64,000 nucleotides of DNA from the NCBI GenBank assembly GCA_037179335.1, contig JAKZHN010000007.1, positions 1,517,095 through 1,581,094 on the forward strand. Reading direction: 5' to 3'. Below are positions 41,346 to 55,222 of this stretch, piece after piece (the first letter of the stretch is position 1; each line of letters begins with the position of its first letter). The position numbers were made by a program, and so were the translations under genes. This DNA comes from Cyclaneusma minus (taxonomy: Eukaryota; Ascomycota; Leotiomycetes; Marthamycetales; Marthamycetaceae). The notes beneath the pieces are model-generated. The model had not been told where the DNA came from and searched no databases. It worked only from the letters and a program-made list of their open reading frames with translations.

Positions 41346-44300
41346 GAAGCTATTTATACATTTATAATTGTAAACTAGCTTTTTTTTAATAATTTAATAT
41401 ATTTGAAGAGATTAATTTATATTAATTTTAAATAAATTATAATTATTAATGCATAATATTATATTAATAATATTACAAATGCTATATTTGCGATGTTTTT
41501 TTTGCAAACGCTATATTCGCTAGCGAATATTATATTTGCTATTAAATAAATAAAAATTGCAAATGCTATATTTATATTAATAAATAATAATTTTGCGGAT
41601 ATTATATTTATAATTAGCAAAAGCTATATTTGCCATATTAATTACTATTTTTAAATTATTTTAAAAACTTAAAAAAACCAATTAAGCTTTGCTATCGAAC
41701 CATTTTTCCTTTTCGCTATTATATTATTATTATTGCCTATATTTTATAATATAAAAAAGGCCTCTTTTATTTTTATTTACAAAAAGTAATATAGTTAATT
41801 TATTATAATAAAAAAAATATTTTTAAAATAAAAAGCTATAATATACTATAAATATTATATTAAATAATTAGAAAAATAAATCCAATGCTATAATTAATAG
41901 AAGCTAGCAAATTATTATTTAAAACTAGCTGGAGGCAAAATATTTAATTAATAATTTTAAAATTTACTATTAAATCTATATTTATTTTAATTAGCTAAAT
42001 AAAAAAATAATCAATATAAAAATTATTTTGCAAATATATAAAATAATTTTAAAAACAAATACCAAATAATTACCAATTTCGCTATAAATTTATAAATTTA
42101 AAAGATCGCTAATTATGAATGAAAAGCCAAAATTATAATTAAATTGGCATAAATAAAGCTTTTTACCCTTTATTGCAAAATTATTTAAAACAGCTTTTTG
42201 CATATAGCTATATATATTAAAGCTATTCTTTTTTGCTATTTTGTTTTCTCGATTTGTTTTGCAAATTATATTATTATTAAAAGTATTATTATTAATTAAA
42301 GTAATTTTAATATAATTAAAAAAAAAAATTATTATATAAAAAAAATCAAATTTAAAATTAAAAGAAAAAACAGTTTAGATTGCTTAATTTTAAAAAAGTA
42401 AAAATAATAAATAAAAAGCTTTAGTATTTTGCAGCAATTACCAATTATTTAAAAATAGCAATAGCAATAATAATAGCATTTATTAGCATTGCTAGCTATA
42501 CCTTTTTTTGCAAAAATCGAAAGTATAGAATTAGTAAATGCCTTTTTTTTAATAGCTAAAAAAATATTTTAAAATACTTTTTAAAATATATTATTAAGCC
42601 AATTACAATTTTTTTAAAACAAAAAACTTATTTAGCTATTGTAAAAAAACAATTGGCCGCAAATGCGGCCGCAAATTTAAATTTCGATTTAAAAGCAAAT
42701 GCAAGCTATATTATTTAAAATTTCATTAATTATATTGGTAAAATTTCTAAATTTAAATAAATTGCCAATTTTAATATTATATTATATATAATTAACTTTT
42801 ATTCAAGTTTTAAAACTATAATGCTTTATATTTAAAAAGCTATTAAAAACATTTGTATTTTAGTTAAATTAATATTGTTTTAATAAAAATTTAATGGGGA
42901 AAATAGTTTTTTAAAAATATTTTATATATTTTAAAATTTGATATTAATTTATTTTCAAGCAGAAAATATATTAAAAAGGCTTATTGGGCAATTTTAATAA
43001 TTGGACTATATATTTTAAAAGCCTTTATATGAAACGAATTATATATTATAAATTTCGTAATCAATTTTATTTTATTTGCATTAGCAATTAAATATATTAA
43101 AAATATTATAGGCATTTTAATTGCTTTGGCTACTAAAGCAATTAAAGCTAATAAAATTAATAAAATACTATGCAATAGACCAATTTAAAAAAAGCTAAGC
43201 AATAATCCCAATTTTAAAACTATATTTTATATTATAAACAATTTGTATGTATAAAGCCCGCCAAAATTAAATAATTTCCCAGTATAATTAATATTAGAAA
43301 TTATTAAAAATTCAATTAATATTTATTATAGTATATTTATTATATTATAGTATAATATATTAAAAATACTTTAGCATAGTATATTTAAAGCATTTTAATA
43401 TATTATATTTATTAATCCGTTAAATAAGCCAATTTTTATATAAATTTTAATCCTTATAAATTCCCTTGTTTTAAATGCTTTATTTATTCCAAATTTAATG
43501 GATTTTAATATTAATATTATATTGGCCCTTATTTTTAAAGCGGATAAAATGGATATTAATAGCTTTTATATTGCGGTCTTTATTTTATTTGGTATATAAA
43601 AAATATTTAAAATTAATAGCCAAAAATATTTAAAATGCAATATAATTAAAGCCAAAATAATTTATTAAAACTGCTTTTTTAAAGCCTTTATTATTATTAT
43701 AATTGCAAATAAAAAATAAAAAAAACTACAAATTTGCTTATCAAGCAATTAAAATTTGCAATATTTCTATTTTAAATAGCTATAAAAAATTGGTTTTAAT
43801 TTTTTATATAAAAACCAATAAAAAAATTATTAGCGCTAATAGCCAATAATATATGGTTTAAAATTGCTATAAATGCTGCTTTTAATTTGATATTTATTAA
43901 ATAAATGTAAAGCCCATTTGGTCGTAAAGGGAATTTTTTAAATTTATAGTAAAGACTCTTTTAATATTTATTATTATTATTTAAATGAATATTTTATACG
44001 TTATTTTGGCAATTATAATTTAGCAAAATTTTAAATACCGTTATTTTAATATTAAAGATATATTTATTAAAACCGATTTGAAAAAATTAATATATTTAGC
44101 TTTTTTAAACGGTATTATAATTAAGCCAGAAAATGGTTTTAATTAAATAAAATTTTATATAAACTAAAATAGGCCATTAGAAATTGAAATTGTATTTTAA
44201 AAGCCAAAATAATTAAATTTAAATTTTAGCAAAATTCTAGCAATCCCTGCTTATTTATTTATAAAATTATAGGTATAATTTTTTTAATTTATATTAACGA

Positions 44301-45265
44301 TATTATAGCAGCCGCTAAAATCATTAAAAAGCTAGATAAAGTTTTTATTAGCCTTTTTATTTATTTTATAGCCAAAAATTTGGGGAAAATTAAAAAAGTC
44401 TTAAATATGCAAATTATTAAAAATAAATTAGCCAAAATTTTATAAATTAATTAAAAGCAATATATTAATAATTTGTATATGAAAATTAAATTTTCGCAGA
44501 AACAAATTTTTTATTTTATTTTTATAATTAGTAAAAGCAAAGCAATTAAGCCAATTTAAAATAATAAAAAACAAATAAAAATTGTTTTCTTTTAAAAGAA
44601 AACTAAGCAAAACAATATATACTATAATCTTTACTCAATTGGATATTTGCTTTGCAATTAAAAATTTAATATAATTTATAGCAAATTTTTGCAAATGGTA
44701 TAATACTGGTATAATATAATTACTTTGCTATTTAAAATTTATAGACAATTAAAAAATTAAATACGGCCTAAGCAAATTAAGAAATTTACAAATTTATAAT
44801 AATGTGTTTTATAAATTGCTATTAAATTAAAAAAGCATTAGCAAATTTATAGCTATATTATTTAATAATTTTATTTTATAATTTAATTAAAAATAAAAAA
44901 GCATTGCAATATTTATTTGCAAAGCTAAATATATAGCAATTGCAGCTAATATTAAATAAAATTAATAAATAGCTTAAATATTAGAAAATTTAAAATTTAA
45001 AAAATTGATAAAAAGAAAATTATATTATATAAATATAAAAAAAACCATTTAGAATACTATTGCTTTTATAAAAAAATTCCAACTTTATAAAGATTTACAT
45101 ATATTAATATAGTATATTATCTTATTTTGAAATTTAAAAACAATCAAAAATAATAAATTATTTATATTTAAATGCAAAATATAATAGCGGATAATTTTAC
45201 CAAATTTTTAAACCGAATTTAATTTGCCAAATTTAAAAAGCTTTTAAATTTGAATATAGCTTTAA

Positions 45266-45488
<223 letters not shown>

Positions 45489-45810
45489 TGAAAAAATTAA
45501 AAGATTTTAATATTAATTTGGACTTTTCGGGGGAATTTTTTAATTAAAGGTTTTTTTGATAATTGTTTTTTAATTATATTTTAAGAATAAATAAAACTGG
45601 TAATTGAATTTATATTTAATAATTGGAGTTTTATATAATAGATCTTTTTCTTAACTGAATTATTTAATATATAAAATTTTTATTTTCTATTTGCGCATTT
45701 TATAAGCTTTAATTGAATTGAATTTTATCTAATTTTTTGATTTTTTAATTTGATTTTTTTATAAGATCTAATTTAATTTAATTTAATTTAAATATAAAAA
45801 ATAGCCAATT

Positions 45811-46014
45811 TATTATGGTGCTAAATAATAAATTGGCAAAATAATAATTATATTAATTTTAGCTATAAAAAATAGCCGCTACCTTTTAAATATTAAATAG
45901 CAGCGTTTTTAAATATATATATATATATAGCCTTTTGCTTATTATATAAATAGGCCTAATGCATATGCTTTGCGATCCTTTTGCAAATTTGATTTCCAAC
46001 GCCATATAATACTA
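45811..46014 (+). repeat. 3' LTR of the Copia-type element
   Basis: Collinear with 40,471-40,668 (begins TATTATGGTGCTAAATAATA, ends AACGCCATATAATACTATT). It is more AT-shifted at the 5' edge than the other LTR, whereas some sites kept C here and lost it there, as expected if both decayed independently. Confidence 0.75.
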
Positions 46015-46470
46015 TTAATTAGTATTTTTTTTATTAAAAAATACAAATTGGCTAAAATTATTTTAAAAAAAACATTGTTTGCTTTAAATTGCAGCGTGCT
46101 AATTTTCCTTTATTATTTTATTTAATGCCCGCATTTTAAATAAATTTGTATAAAAAAAAATTAAAAAAATTCTCTAAATCTTTTTTAATTTAAATAAGCT
46201 ATTAAAAATTGAATTTTCATTTGTTATATATTAATCTTTTTTGAAACCATTTTTTTTAAATTACCAATAATTTAAACAAGTTGTTTTAAATTGGAATCCT
46301 TTTAAATTTATTATTTTTAAATTAAATTATATTAAATTTAAAAAATTTAAAAAGGCTTAATTTTAATAAAAACGGCAAGCCAATTTTTTTTAGCAATTTT
46401 ATTTTATTTTTTCCAGCGATTTTCGCCAATTCCTATATTATTAATAACGCTTTTTTATATATTGCTTATA

Positions 46471-47748
46471 TTAGCAAAAAATAAAAATGCCCGGCATGGG
46501 CCGAAATCCCCTGGAATACCGAGATAACTCGGTATATCCTCCTGGCTGATTTTTTGGATTTTTTTGGGATTGGAAACCGGTGTTATGGGATTTTTGATTT
46601 TGGGAGCAGAAACTGCGAGGAATGGAAACACGCCTGGTCCGTGCCCTGGAGACTCGGAACACAAAGGTTACAAGGTAACTCTGGAGTCCTGGTTGATTTT
46701 TCATTTGTTTCCGATTTTATTTTCGTAAATCTGTAGGATGTTCGAGGCTTTTGCTTTCTTGTGCGGATTTGCGAGCTGAAACTTGGGTTTGGGTCTTGGC
46801 ATAAGCTGTTAGATCCGTATCTGAGCTTACAGTTGGGTGAGAACTTAGGTAGAGGAAATGAGGGTTCCTCCCGTGCTCCTTTCGACAAGCCAATAAGAAG
46901 ATTTAGAACATACCTTACTGAATATACCAAATACCTACTTCGACCGTCCACGAAGGCTACTCTATGCCTATTGTAAGCATTACACAGCTTTACAGCCAGT
47001 CATCTAGGTTGGCTTGTAATGACTCGGACTTCCTCATATGAACTGATTTGTGAAGGTACGAATCTCGACCTATGAAGAAAAGGCTAAACTCCAGGGCCTA
47101 GCCCGAAGTCTCTCAAGTCCCTCCGGCTATCTCGGCCCTCAAAAATGTCAAACTTCGGTCTCTTTGAAGAGATTACCAACGTGACGTGAGGCAGTCCGGC
47201 CGAATGCCTGCCATTCCCACTATTGCCGCGAAATCATTCAAAAAAATGCAATTTTCGTGATCAGAGTAATTTTCCCTTGGTATCCAGATTTTTCAAAAAC
47301 AATAATCTCGATGTTGCTGGAGTGGGAGTGGGGAATGATGGCCTGAGGGGAGGGGTACTCCCAAACCTAAAGCTCCCACGCGGTGCTGTCAACATCCCGC
47401 ATCCCATCCACCCACACTCTCTCCTCTTCCCAAATCCCACAACAACCACCTCCACGTCCATCCTCTCTACAACCTCCATCACCTGAATCATCAGCTCTAC
47501 GCGATTCATCTCCCTCAAGAACAAACTCACCTCTCCCACTTCAACGTACAATGTAAGTTGCATATCTTATCTTCGTCGCGTCGAAATGCGACTCGCCCAC
47601 CCTGCCCGGAACGCGCCTGAAGCTCATTCCACCCCCCACCCACCATTTCCTGTCCTCTTCCATCATATTTCAGTCGTTGCAATTCATCTCCATCAAACTA
47701 CCACCTCGATTTCCATACCTAGCTGACCGTTATCGCGACAGAGCAAAC
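46471..47748. other. Transition to normal DNA and promoter of the AT-hook gene
   Basis: Normal base composition resumes near 46,490. A small hairpin ACCGAG-ATAA-CTCGGT lies at about 46,518. No gene is supported up to 47,550. From 47,554 to 47,673 there is a likely 5' UTR intron of the AT-hook gene (ACAAT|GTAAGT ... CATATTTCAG). Confidence 0.5.
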
Positions 47749-48391
47749 ATGGCTCGCGAAGGAACCCGCAGCGCCACCGGCCACTCCACACCGCGTATCT
47801 TCGCTGTCCCCGAGGCTCCCACCAAGCCCCGCAAGACTGGCAAGGTTGGCAGACCTGCCAAGCCCAAGGCAAACACCAGTGCTACTCGCGCTGCCGCTCC
47901 CAAGAAGGTTGGCCGTCCTGCTGGAGTTACGAAGAAGAAGGCTCCTGTCAAGAAGACCACTGTCGCGTATGTTTCCCGAGATAGATGATCGTGGAGCTAC
48001 GGTACTGACGAGGGCGTTTGTAGCGATAAGGTGAAGGGAGCTGTGAAGAAGGCTGAGGGTGCTGTCACCAAGAACCCTCAGAAGAAGGTATGTTTGGCTT
48101 GTTATTCTCGCGTCTACGCGAGGACGCGTCTTGCATGATTGATGGACTGCTTCCGTCCGACCCTGCTTGCACAATCACTCGAGACAATGTGCCATTGTCT
48201 TCAGAAAGCTGCTGGCTCGGCCGGCGCGTCATTTCTGTTCCGCTGCGTTGCGGATATCCCTTCCCATACAAACACCCAAGAGACAACACCGCTAACACAT
48301 CTCTCTCCAACAGGCCGCAGGCACCAAGAAGATGAACGGCACCGACGGCACGAAGGCCACCAAGGCCACCACTAAAGCCAAGAAAGTCTAA
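47749..48391 (+). CDS. Small AT-hook chromatin protein
   Basis: Exons 47749-47966, 48024-48087 and 48314-48391 give 119 residues with clean phases. The start MAREGTRSATGHSTPRIFAV follows a favourable AACATGG. Two AT-hook cores are visible, GKVGRPAKPK and KKVGRPAGVTKKKAP, in a protein otherwise made of Lys, Ala, Thr and Pro (VKGAVKKAEGAVTKNPQKK, ending TKAKKV). AT-hooks bind the minor groove of AT-rich DNA (family knowledge), so it is probably a nuclear HMGA- or H1-tail-like protein. There is no H1 globular domain. Its position next to an AT-rich block is probably chance. Confidence 0.85.
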
Positions 48392-49601
48392 GCCTGCACA
48401 TCTCAACACACACAAAAACACCCACGAACCAAGCCAAAAAACCCACCTCCCTCATCTCCTTCAGCAAAAGACGCGTTCTAAACACCACACAATCACCTCC
48501 ATGTCCTCTTCCTCTAGACATGAACCTTCGCAAACACTTGTGTGGCGTCCGGGGCGTTTCTCGACTTGTTACGATCGCGGCTTGGGCTTCACGGATTCTT
48601 TTGTGGCGCCTTCTGCGGTTTCCGTTTGAGATGATATGCAATTGATGGTCTGGTATCTAGGTACTGAATGTTTGTTGGGCGCGTGGGCTGGGATTGACGG
48701 CAAAGGGCGGCATTGTGGGATCTTTAGATGGGTACGAGAGTTTCCTATGTTTGCGCGTGCGGGTTTGTTCTCAAGGTCGCGTTCGGTGATGTGCAATGCA
48801 AGGGAATGGGTTGCTGGGAATGCGGGTTTACTCTAGTTTCGTGGGTCGCCTGTCGTTTTCGAAGTCTGAAATGGATACCACTTGCTTTTCGGAACCCGAG
48901 AGTTCGTTTTCCGATGTGATGCTTGGGGGCGCGAGAGTCTTGCGTTTTGTGTTGTTATTAAGAGGCTTTGTGAAGTTTCTCAATGTTGACCAGTGAAGAT
49001 GGCGGAAGTGTGTGGATTCTGGAATGTGTGTGATCAGTCTGTTTGGTGGAATCAATTCGCTTCATGGGCTCGAATTTCTGCTTTGTGATCCTTACCTAGG
49101 GTTTGCCAGACTGGTTTTATTGCTGGGATGGCGTTCAACGCTCGTGCTATTGCAGCATGACTGGATTTCAGGGATTCAGGGGCGCTGGTACTCTTTCGAG
49201 ATAGTGGCAGGTCAGTAGTACCGGTTTTTCTTTTCTCTTTCCTGAAAACCGACATCCCTTCATCTATCTAGAGATCTACAGACTAATCAGTGTTGTAGTA
49301 TATGTTATTTAAATTAAGTCCTTTTGCAGGCGAAGAGAATCTAGCGACGCAGCATCGTTCATTTACCAGGACCCCGCTAGGAGGGTCCAATGGATTTACG
49401 GTGTCCAACCCTCTGCGTCATCCTCGAGAAGGCAAGCATGCTTCCTCGAAGCAACTGTGGCCCTCTGACAGGCTCGAGTCGGCTCATGTCAAGTTGGTAG
49501 GCTCACAGTCGCTGGAGTTCCCAACCTCTGCGGAGATTCTTCAGCAGCTTTCTGTTAACCATATTCCTGCGCACCCAGTGATATTGGTTACTGGGTAGAA
49601 A
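48392..49601. other. Intergenic, no gene seen
   Basis: About 1.2 kb between the AT-hook gene (+) and the truncated coiled-coil gene (-). Open frames on either strand are short and overlap in several frames. Confidence 0.5.
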
Positions 49602-50522
49602 TCATGGAAAAGAGCGTCCATCCCAACCCAGCCTAACCCCCTCCGACTCCATCTCTTTCACACGACGTCTCATCTTGTCCTTGAACTCGCCAAGGATCTT
49701 ATCCACCTCCGTCTTATGTCGTCGCACAAACTCTGCAGTTTCGGGGGCCAGCGACTCTGTACTGCGCAGTCTGGTCGTATTGCCTACAACAACGAACTGT
49801 GTGAACGGATTGAAATGAAATCCCCCTTTCTCTCGTGCTAGCTTGTTCAGTCTTTCGTGCATTTCTCGAATTTCTCGGTGGAGACGTTTGAATATTTGGT
49901 TCATGCGTTCGGAACCGCGCTCTCGCCCGAGGCGTTGGAAGCCTTTCAGCTTTGCTTCAAGGTCCAGTGTGATGTCGCCCTGGGCTCTTGCTTGATTTTT
50001 CCAATCACCATCACAGTCGAAGACCGATTGTGTTGGTTTCGTACCATTTCCGGTACTGTGTGAATGTCCTGCCGTCTCGCTTCCCGGCATTTGCAACAGC
50101 CTTTTCATCTCCAGGTCCAGCTTGGCATCAATACCCATGATCTCTTGAAAACACTCGCCAAGGATTGCTTGCACTTCCGGGGCATGCTCTCTCTGAAGTC
50201 TGTCGATTGCGGCTTGATCAGTGATGATATCTCCTTGCGCAATTCCGTTCTCGCGGGCCAGTCGGTTTAATTCCTCCATTGCCTTTCTCCAGGCTTGCGC
50301 TCTCTCCAGCGCATGCTGGTTGACCATGTGGAAGGCCACCTGCCCCCCTTTTTCCTGCGCGACGCGCCACGACAGTTCTAGAAGTTCAATGCTCTCGGGT
50401 GTAGGAGGTCGGCCTGCATTTTTTAGGTGCCATTGATTGAAGTTCTCGATGCATTCGTCAAGGCTGACATCGAAAAGGCTACTGTTTCCGAGAAGCTTGT
50501 CGAACCTACAAGGTTCGGGGTT
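49602..50522 (-). pseudogene. 5'-truncated coiled-coil protein gene
   Basis: On the minus strand the frame is open from 50,522 to a TGA at 49,602, but the first ATG is far inside (VAFHMVNQHALERAQAWRKA). Sequence upstream of it is clearly protein-like: CRFDKLLGNSSLFDVSLDEC, ENFNQWHLKNAGRPPTPESI. The body is helical and charged, with KLKGFQRLGRERGSERMNQI and RLHREIREMHERLNKLAREK, and ends RLGWDGRSFP. The open frame meets a TAG exactly where GC-rich palindromic sequence and then AT-rich DNA begin (50,520). The 5' part therefore seems to have been cut off by an insertion or lost to decay; an upstream exon beyond the insertion is the alternative. Family not recognised. Confidence 0.55.
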
Positions 50523-50700
50523 CTACGCGCGTAGGGGTGTCATTCACAGATGTTGTATTCGTCTAAGGAAGAAGGAGTCTGACGGAGGGCGCGCCAGACC
50601 TTAAAGGTCTGGTGCCCGTCCGACTAGCTAGCTCTGCCCTTTAGCGCTAAGCGCTCGGCACGTGCCACGCACGTGTCCATGGCCATTCCGGCTATCCCAA
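50500..50700. repeat. GC-rich island with clustered palindromes
   Basis: Contains AACCTACAAGGTT, CTACGCGCGTAG, CCAGACCTTAAAGGTCTGG, TAGCGCTAAGCGCT and GGCACGTGCCACGCACGTG within 200 bp, at the edge of the second AT-rich block. It resembles the islands at 40.25 and 41.24 kb in style, and GGCACGTGC is shared with the latter. Confidence 0.6.
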
Positions 50701-51490
50701 TACTGGCAATTTTTTCTTTATAGTGTTTATTCACCATAGCCAATAGCTAGCTAATTAAATTATTCTTTAATTCTTAACCCTCTTTTTTTTCTACGGTCCA
50801 TTCATTTTTATATTCTAAATTTAAAAAGTTTTAAATTAATAAAATTTTTAAAGGCATTATTGCAATCAATTTTAATTATAGCATTAATTGGATTATTATA
50901 GCCATTAATCCAGTATACGTTCTAAATTTTCTTAAGCTTATAGCTTTTTTTAAAATATAGTATATTTATTATTAATTTTTTTCTATTATTATTTCTAGCT
51001 TAATTAAATAATTATACAAGGTAAAAAAATTTATACAAATTACTATTAAAGCCGAGAAAAATTCAAATTGCTTTAAAATTTTAAATAAAATAGTGTTTAT
51101 AGCTATAGCTATATTTACAGCTTATATAGCTGCTAGGATTTCATTTGCTAATATATTTTTAATTACCTTTTTAAATTTAATTAAATTCCAATAAAGCAGA
51201 TTTTCGATAATTTAAAATATAAAATTTTGCCTATTTATTTTATTATTTACAACAATAATAAAATAATTAATTTAAAAGCTTTTATTTTAATTATTAGCAA
51301 AGCTTTTATTTGCAAAAGCAAAAATTTTAATTTTAAATAAATTTAATTTAATATACAGCAAGCTATATTCCAAATTTTCAAAATACTATTTAAAAATTTT
51401 ATTTAATGCCAATTTTTTTTAAATAGATTTCTTTTGTTTCTAGGCTGCTATAAATAATTTACAATTGGATTTTGGCTAAATAATTATAGC
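50701..51490. other. Second AT-rich, RIP-like block
   Basis: About 790 bp with the same composition as the 37-46 kb block and stops in all frames. No retroelement motif is readable. Confidence 0.8.
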
Positions 51491-52271
51491 TTGTTTCGAG
51501 TCTTTTGCTGTCATTCGAGTGTTCTACTGTCGTGATAGCATCTTGCTGCGATGTCTAAATGCAGGGGCAAAAGTCATCGAACTCACAAGTTGAATTTTCT
51601 AAATTCTTTAAATGCCCAGCATTTAGCTTCCGAAAGATGCGTCTTGAACATTTCGCTTGTGGTATACGAGACTTAGTTTGCAGATGCAGGAAAGAGGGGG
51701 CTATTTATAACTTTCCATCTCCTTCGATCCTTGGACAGGAGCTTGTGAGATAGCAGGCACGTGATTTCGATGGGAAAGCCTGGGAGAGAAGTACTATATA
51801 AGTACTATGAGTAACGGAGTCAGTATTTCGAACTCAGATTTCAAAACGAACTGCGATGGGGGATACGAAGACCGATGGGCTGCTTCTTGCGCGACGATTC
51901 TTGTCAGCCTGCCATATCAGGCAGCAGCAATAGCTCCTTTGTTAGCGCCATACCCAGCTCCATAAGAGCTGGGCCTTAGTTAGACCTTCCCAATGTCAAG
52001 CACCTACGTCCCTCAACAATTCTTGATTTTGTGCCTGAATCCAGATGTGGGCTGTGGCGAGGATATGTTTCTTCAATCTTCCTCGCTTTGCTATTCCCTT
52101 TGCTAAGGTACGTTCTGGCGTCATCCAGCGTTTTTGCTGCTGTCATTCGATACTTGCACTGTCGTGGACTTACCACGCTTGTCACTCGCAGCGGTAAGAG
52201 ACCAAAGCTTATAGAGGTAGCAAACTGCGTGTGCTAAATCTTAGTTTCGAAGCGTCTAGCTTTCTCAAAAC

Positions 52272-53364
52272 TCCCTTTCTAATGCACTACAATATGCGAC
52301 TTTATCGTCTTGCTCGGGAAGGTAGTTCACGGTGCGCACGATTTGCTTGAGACTTGGTCTTGCACAAGCAGAGGAAAGAGGAGTATTTATACTCTTCCCT
52401 GGCTCTTGACCCTTGACTAGAAGGGAGTAAGGCGGCATGCACGTGACTCTATTTTATTGACGGCACAAGGGCTATAATTACAAGACGTAAACTTGGTTTT
52501 TGGAACTCAGGACTGGTTTTCCTCAACATCTTGAAGTCACGATTACCCTGAGCTAATTCATTTGATGAACCGTGATAGTTCTTAACCTCAGTTGTGGCTG
52601 AGCCTCGTCGTACTTGTGGCAAGGGAATTTTCCAAGTCCATGCTTTCAGCTTTCGTCATCGCCTGTCCTTTCCAGTCGGCGTCAAACGGCCTCCTCTGCT
52701 GTTAATAGAGGTACATATCTACTGATAAATCGTGGACCTACCCGCTAAAGATAAGATCCGGGTATTCGCAAGTTGAACTAGCTTCCCAGAGAATCATGTT
52801 TCAACATTATTATTTCTNTCCCTTTCTAATGCACTACAATATGCGACTTTATCGTCTTGCTCGGGAAGGTAGTTCACGGTGCGCACGATTTGCTTGAGAC
52901 TTGGTCTTGCACAAGCAGAGGAAAGAGGAGTATTTATACTCTTCCCTGGCTCTTGACCCTTGACTAGAAGGGAGTAAGGCGGCATGCACGTGACTCTATT
53001 TTATTGACGGCACAAGGGCTATAATTACAAGACGTAAACTTGGTTTTTGGAACTCAGGACTGGTTTTCCTCAACATCTTGAAGTCACGATTACCCTGAGC
53101 TAATTCATTTGATGAACCGTGATAGTTCTTAACCTCAGTTGTGGCTGAGCCTCGTCGTACTTGTGGCAAGGGAATTTTCCAAGTCCATGCTTTCAGCTTT
53201 CGTCATCGCCTGTCCTTTCCAGTCGGCGTCAAACGGCCTCCTCTGCTGTTAATAGAGGTACATATCTACTGATAAATCGTGGACCTACCCGCTAAAGATA
53301 AGATCCGGGTATTCGCAAGTTGAACTAGCTTCCCAGAGAATCATGTTTCAACATTATTATTTCT
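52272..53364. repeat. 546 bp exact tandem duplication across a single N
   Basis: 52,272-52,817 and 52,819-53,364 read the same, with only the N at 52,818 between them. This is what an unmerged contig overlap looks like; a genuine tandem duplication is the alternative. Confidence 0.85.
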
Positions 53365-54119
53365 GGCCGAAGCGTCAACGCGGACTTCGCGTGAGCTGTA
53401 CCCCACTCTTTGTCTAGACTTGGTCTCTATACTGCGAAACTGAGAGGTATATTTATACCTTTCTGTGGCCCTTGTCTTTGGGACTAGAAGGACTGGCACG
53501 TGATTCAGTGTGCTTCACTACCTAAGGTCTACTGACTAGTCATCTATCTATATAAGGTACAAAATTGGAGTTTGGGATCTGCATTCCGCGATGAAAAACC
53601 AATGCCTCTGAATTCATCTACACCGTTTGCTCCGTTCCAGAACATCGAATCCTTTGAATCTCGGAGCATGATTGTGGTAGGGAATCAGGAAATACATCTC
53701 CTCGGCGTCGCTATTAGCTGTCCTTCTCTGCTGATATAACTTCAGCTCTTCTGCCGTCGTACTAGACTCCTATTCTCGTCAATCTAAAGCTACCGCGGCT
53801 GGATCTGAGACACGAAGATGCAATCAGAATCTGTCACGTTTCGTAGGATGTGTCTAAACTCGGAGTGTACCAAGTGTTCCCGAATACCTAGCAGCCAGCT
53901 TTTTGTGGCATTGTTCCGACTACCATGACGTTTGCGTGCATCGGTAACGTCGTACTCACGGCCATGGTAGTCGCCGTATACAAGTTGGTCAAGACTTGGA
54001 TCTCCAAGAGCAGAAGGAAGAGGGGCATTTATACCTTCCCTTCGCCCTTGGTTGGGGGTATGAAGAGCTACCACGTGATTTTGGTTGCTAGGGACGTGGA
54101 TCTAGTAGTGGAGATAGTT

Positions 54120-55222
54120 TACTAATGATGGCCGGTGTCATTCTCATCATTGTAGTGCTGCCGCCCGCGGTCTCTGCTGTTGTTAGGGTTCCTACGGTGG
54201 TAAAGCTAAAGCTGCTACCTCTAGGTCCAAGACATGAATTATGATAAAGCCAAATTATGCCCAGTGAGGCAGGTACGCGCGTTTATCAAGTGTCTTTGCA
54301 GCTAGTTTCCTAAGGGCTTATTCTCCAAGACCGCTTACTTGAGAAAATGTTGTTCACGGGACCCCTCGTTGCATTTGTAGCAATATTAAACGCAGCTTGG
54401 TTCTTTGGAAACAGGAGGGAGACGACGTTATTTATACCTTTCCTGGCCCCTTATTTGGGTAGTTGGAGCTCGTCACGTGATTCTTATATCCACATTCCTA
54501 GGCATCTGAAGTTTGTAGTGGAGACTTGATTGCTGTGGATTGCTAGTCTCATTCTCATCGTCGTTGTGCGATTGTCGGGGATTCCGTCGCTGCTCGAACT
54601 TTCTCTTCTCGCCAAGCTCAAACTGCCACTTCTAGGTCTAGGGCTTGAATCAGAGTCTTTCTAGTGCGCANTACTAATGATGGCCGGTGTCATTCTCATC
54701 ATTGTAGTGCTGCCGCCCGCGGTCTCTGCTGTTGTTAGGGTTCCTACGGTGGTAAAGCTAAAGCTGCTACCTCTAGGTCCAAGACATGAATTATGATAAA
54801 GCCAAATTATGCCCAGTGAGGCAGGTACGCGCGTTTATCAAGTGTCTTTGCAGCTAGTTTCCTAAGGGCTTATTCTCCAAGACCGCTTACTTGAGAAAAT
54901 GTTGTTCACGGGACCCCTCGTTGCATTTGTAGCAATATTAAACGCAGCTTGGTTCTTTGGAAATAGGAGGGAGACGACGTTATTTATACCTTTCCTGGCC
55001 CTTTATTTGGGTAGTTGGAGCTCGTCACGTGATTCTGATATCCGCATTCCTAGGCATCTGAAGTTTGTAGTAGAGACTTGATTGCTGTGGATTGCTAGTC
55101 TCATTCTCATCGTCGTTGTGCGATTGTCGGGGATTCCTTCGCTGCTCGAACTTTCTTTTCTCGCCAAGCTCAAACTGCCACTTCTAGGTCTAGGGCTTGA
55201 ATCAGAGTCTTTCTAGTGCGCA
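54120..55222. repeat. 551 bp near-identical tandem duplication across a single N
   Basis: 54,120-54,670 and 54,672-55,222 flank the N at 54,671. They differ at a few sites (for example GAAACAGGAGG / GAAATAGGAGG, TTCTTATATCCAC / TTCTGATATCCGC, CCGTCGCTG / CCTTCGCTG). Mostly C/T and G/T differences mean these may be true paralogous copies or two haplotypes rather than a trivial overlap. Confidence 0.85.

Noticed and set aside
37602..43175. ORFs in the AT-rich block (for example 37,602-37,866 and 42,981-43,175)
   Set aside because: Composed almost only of Lys, Asn, Ile, Phe and Leu, as expected from AT-rich noise.
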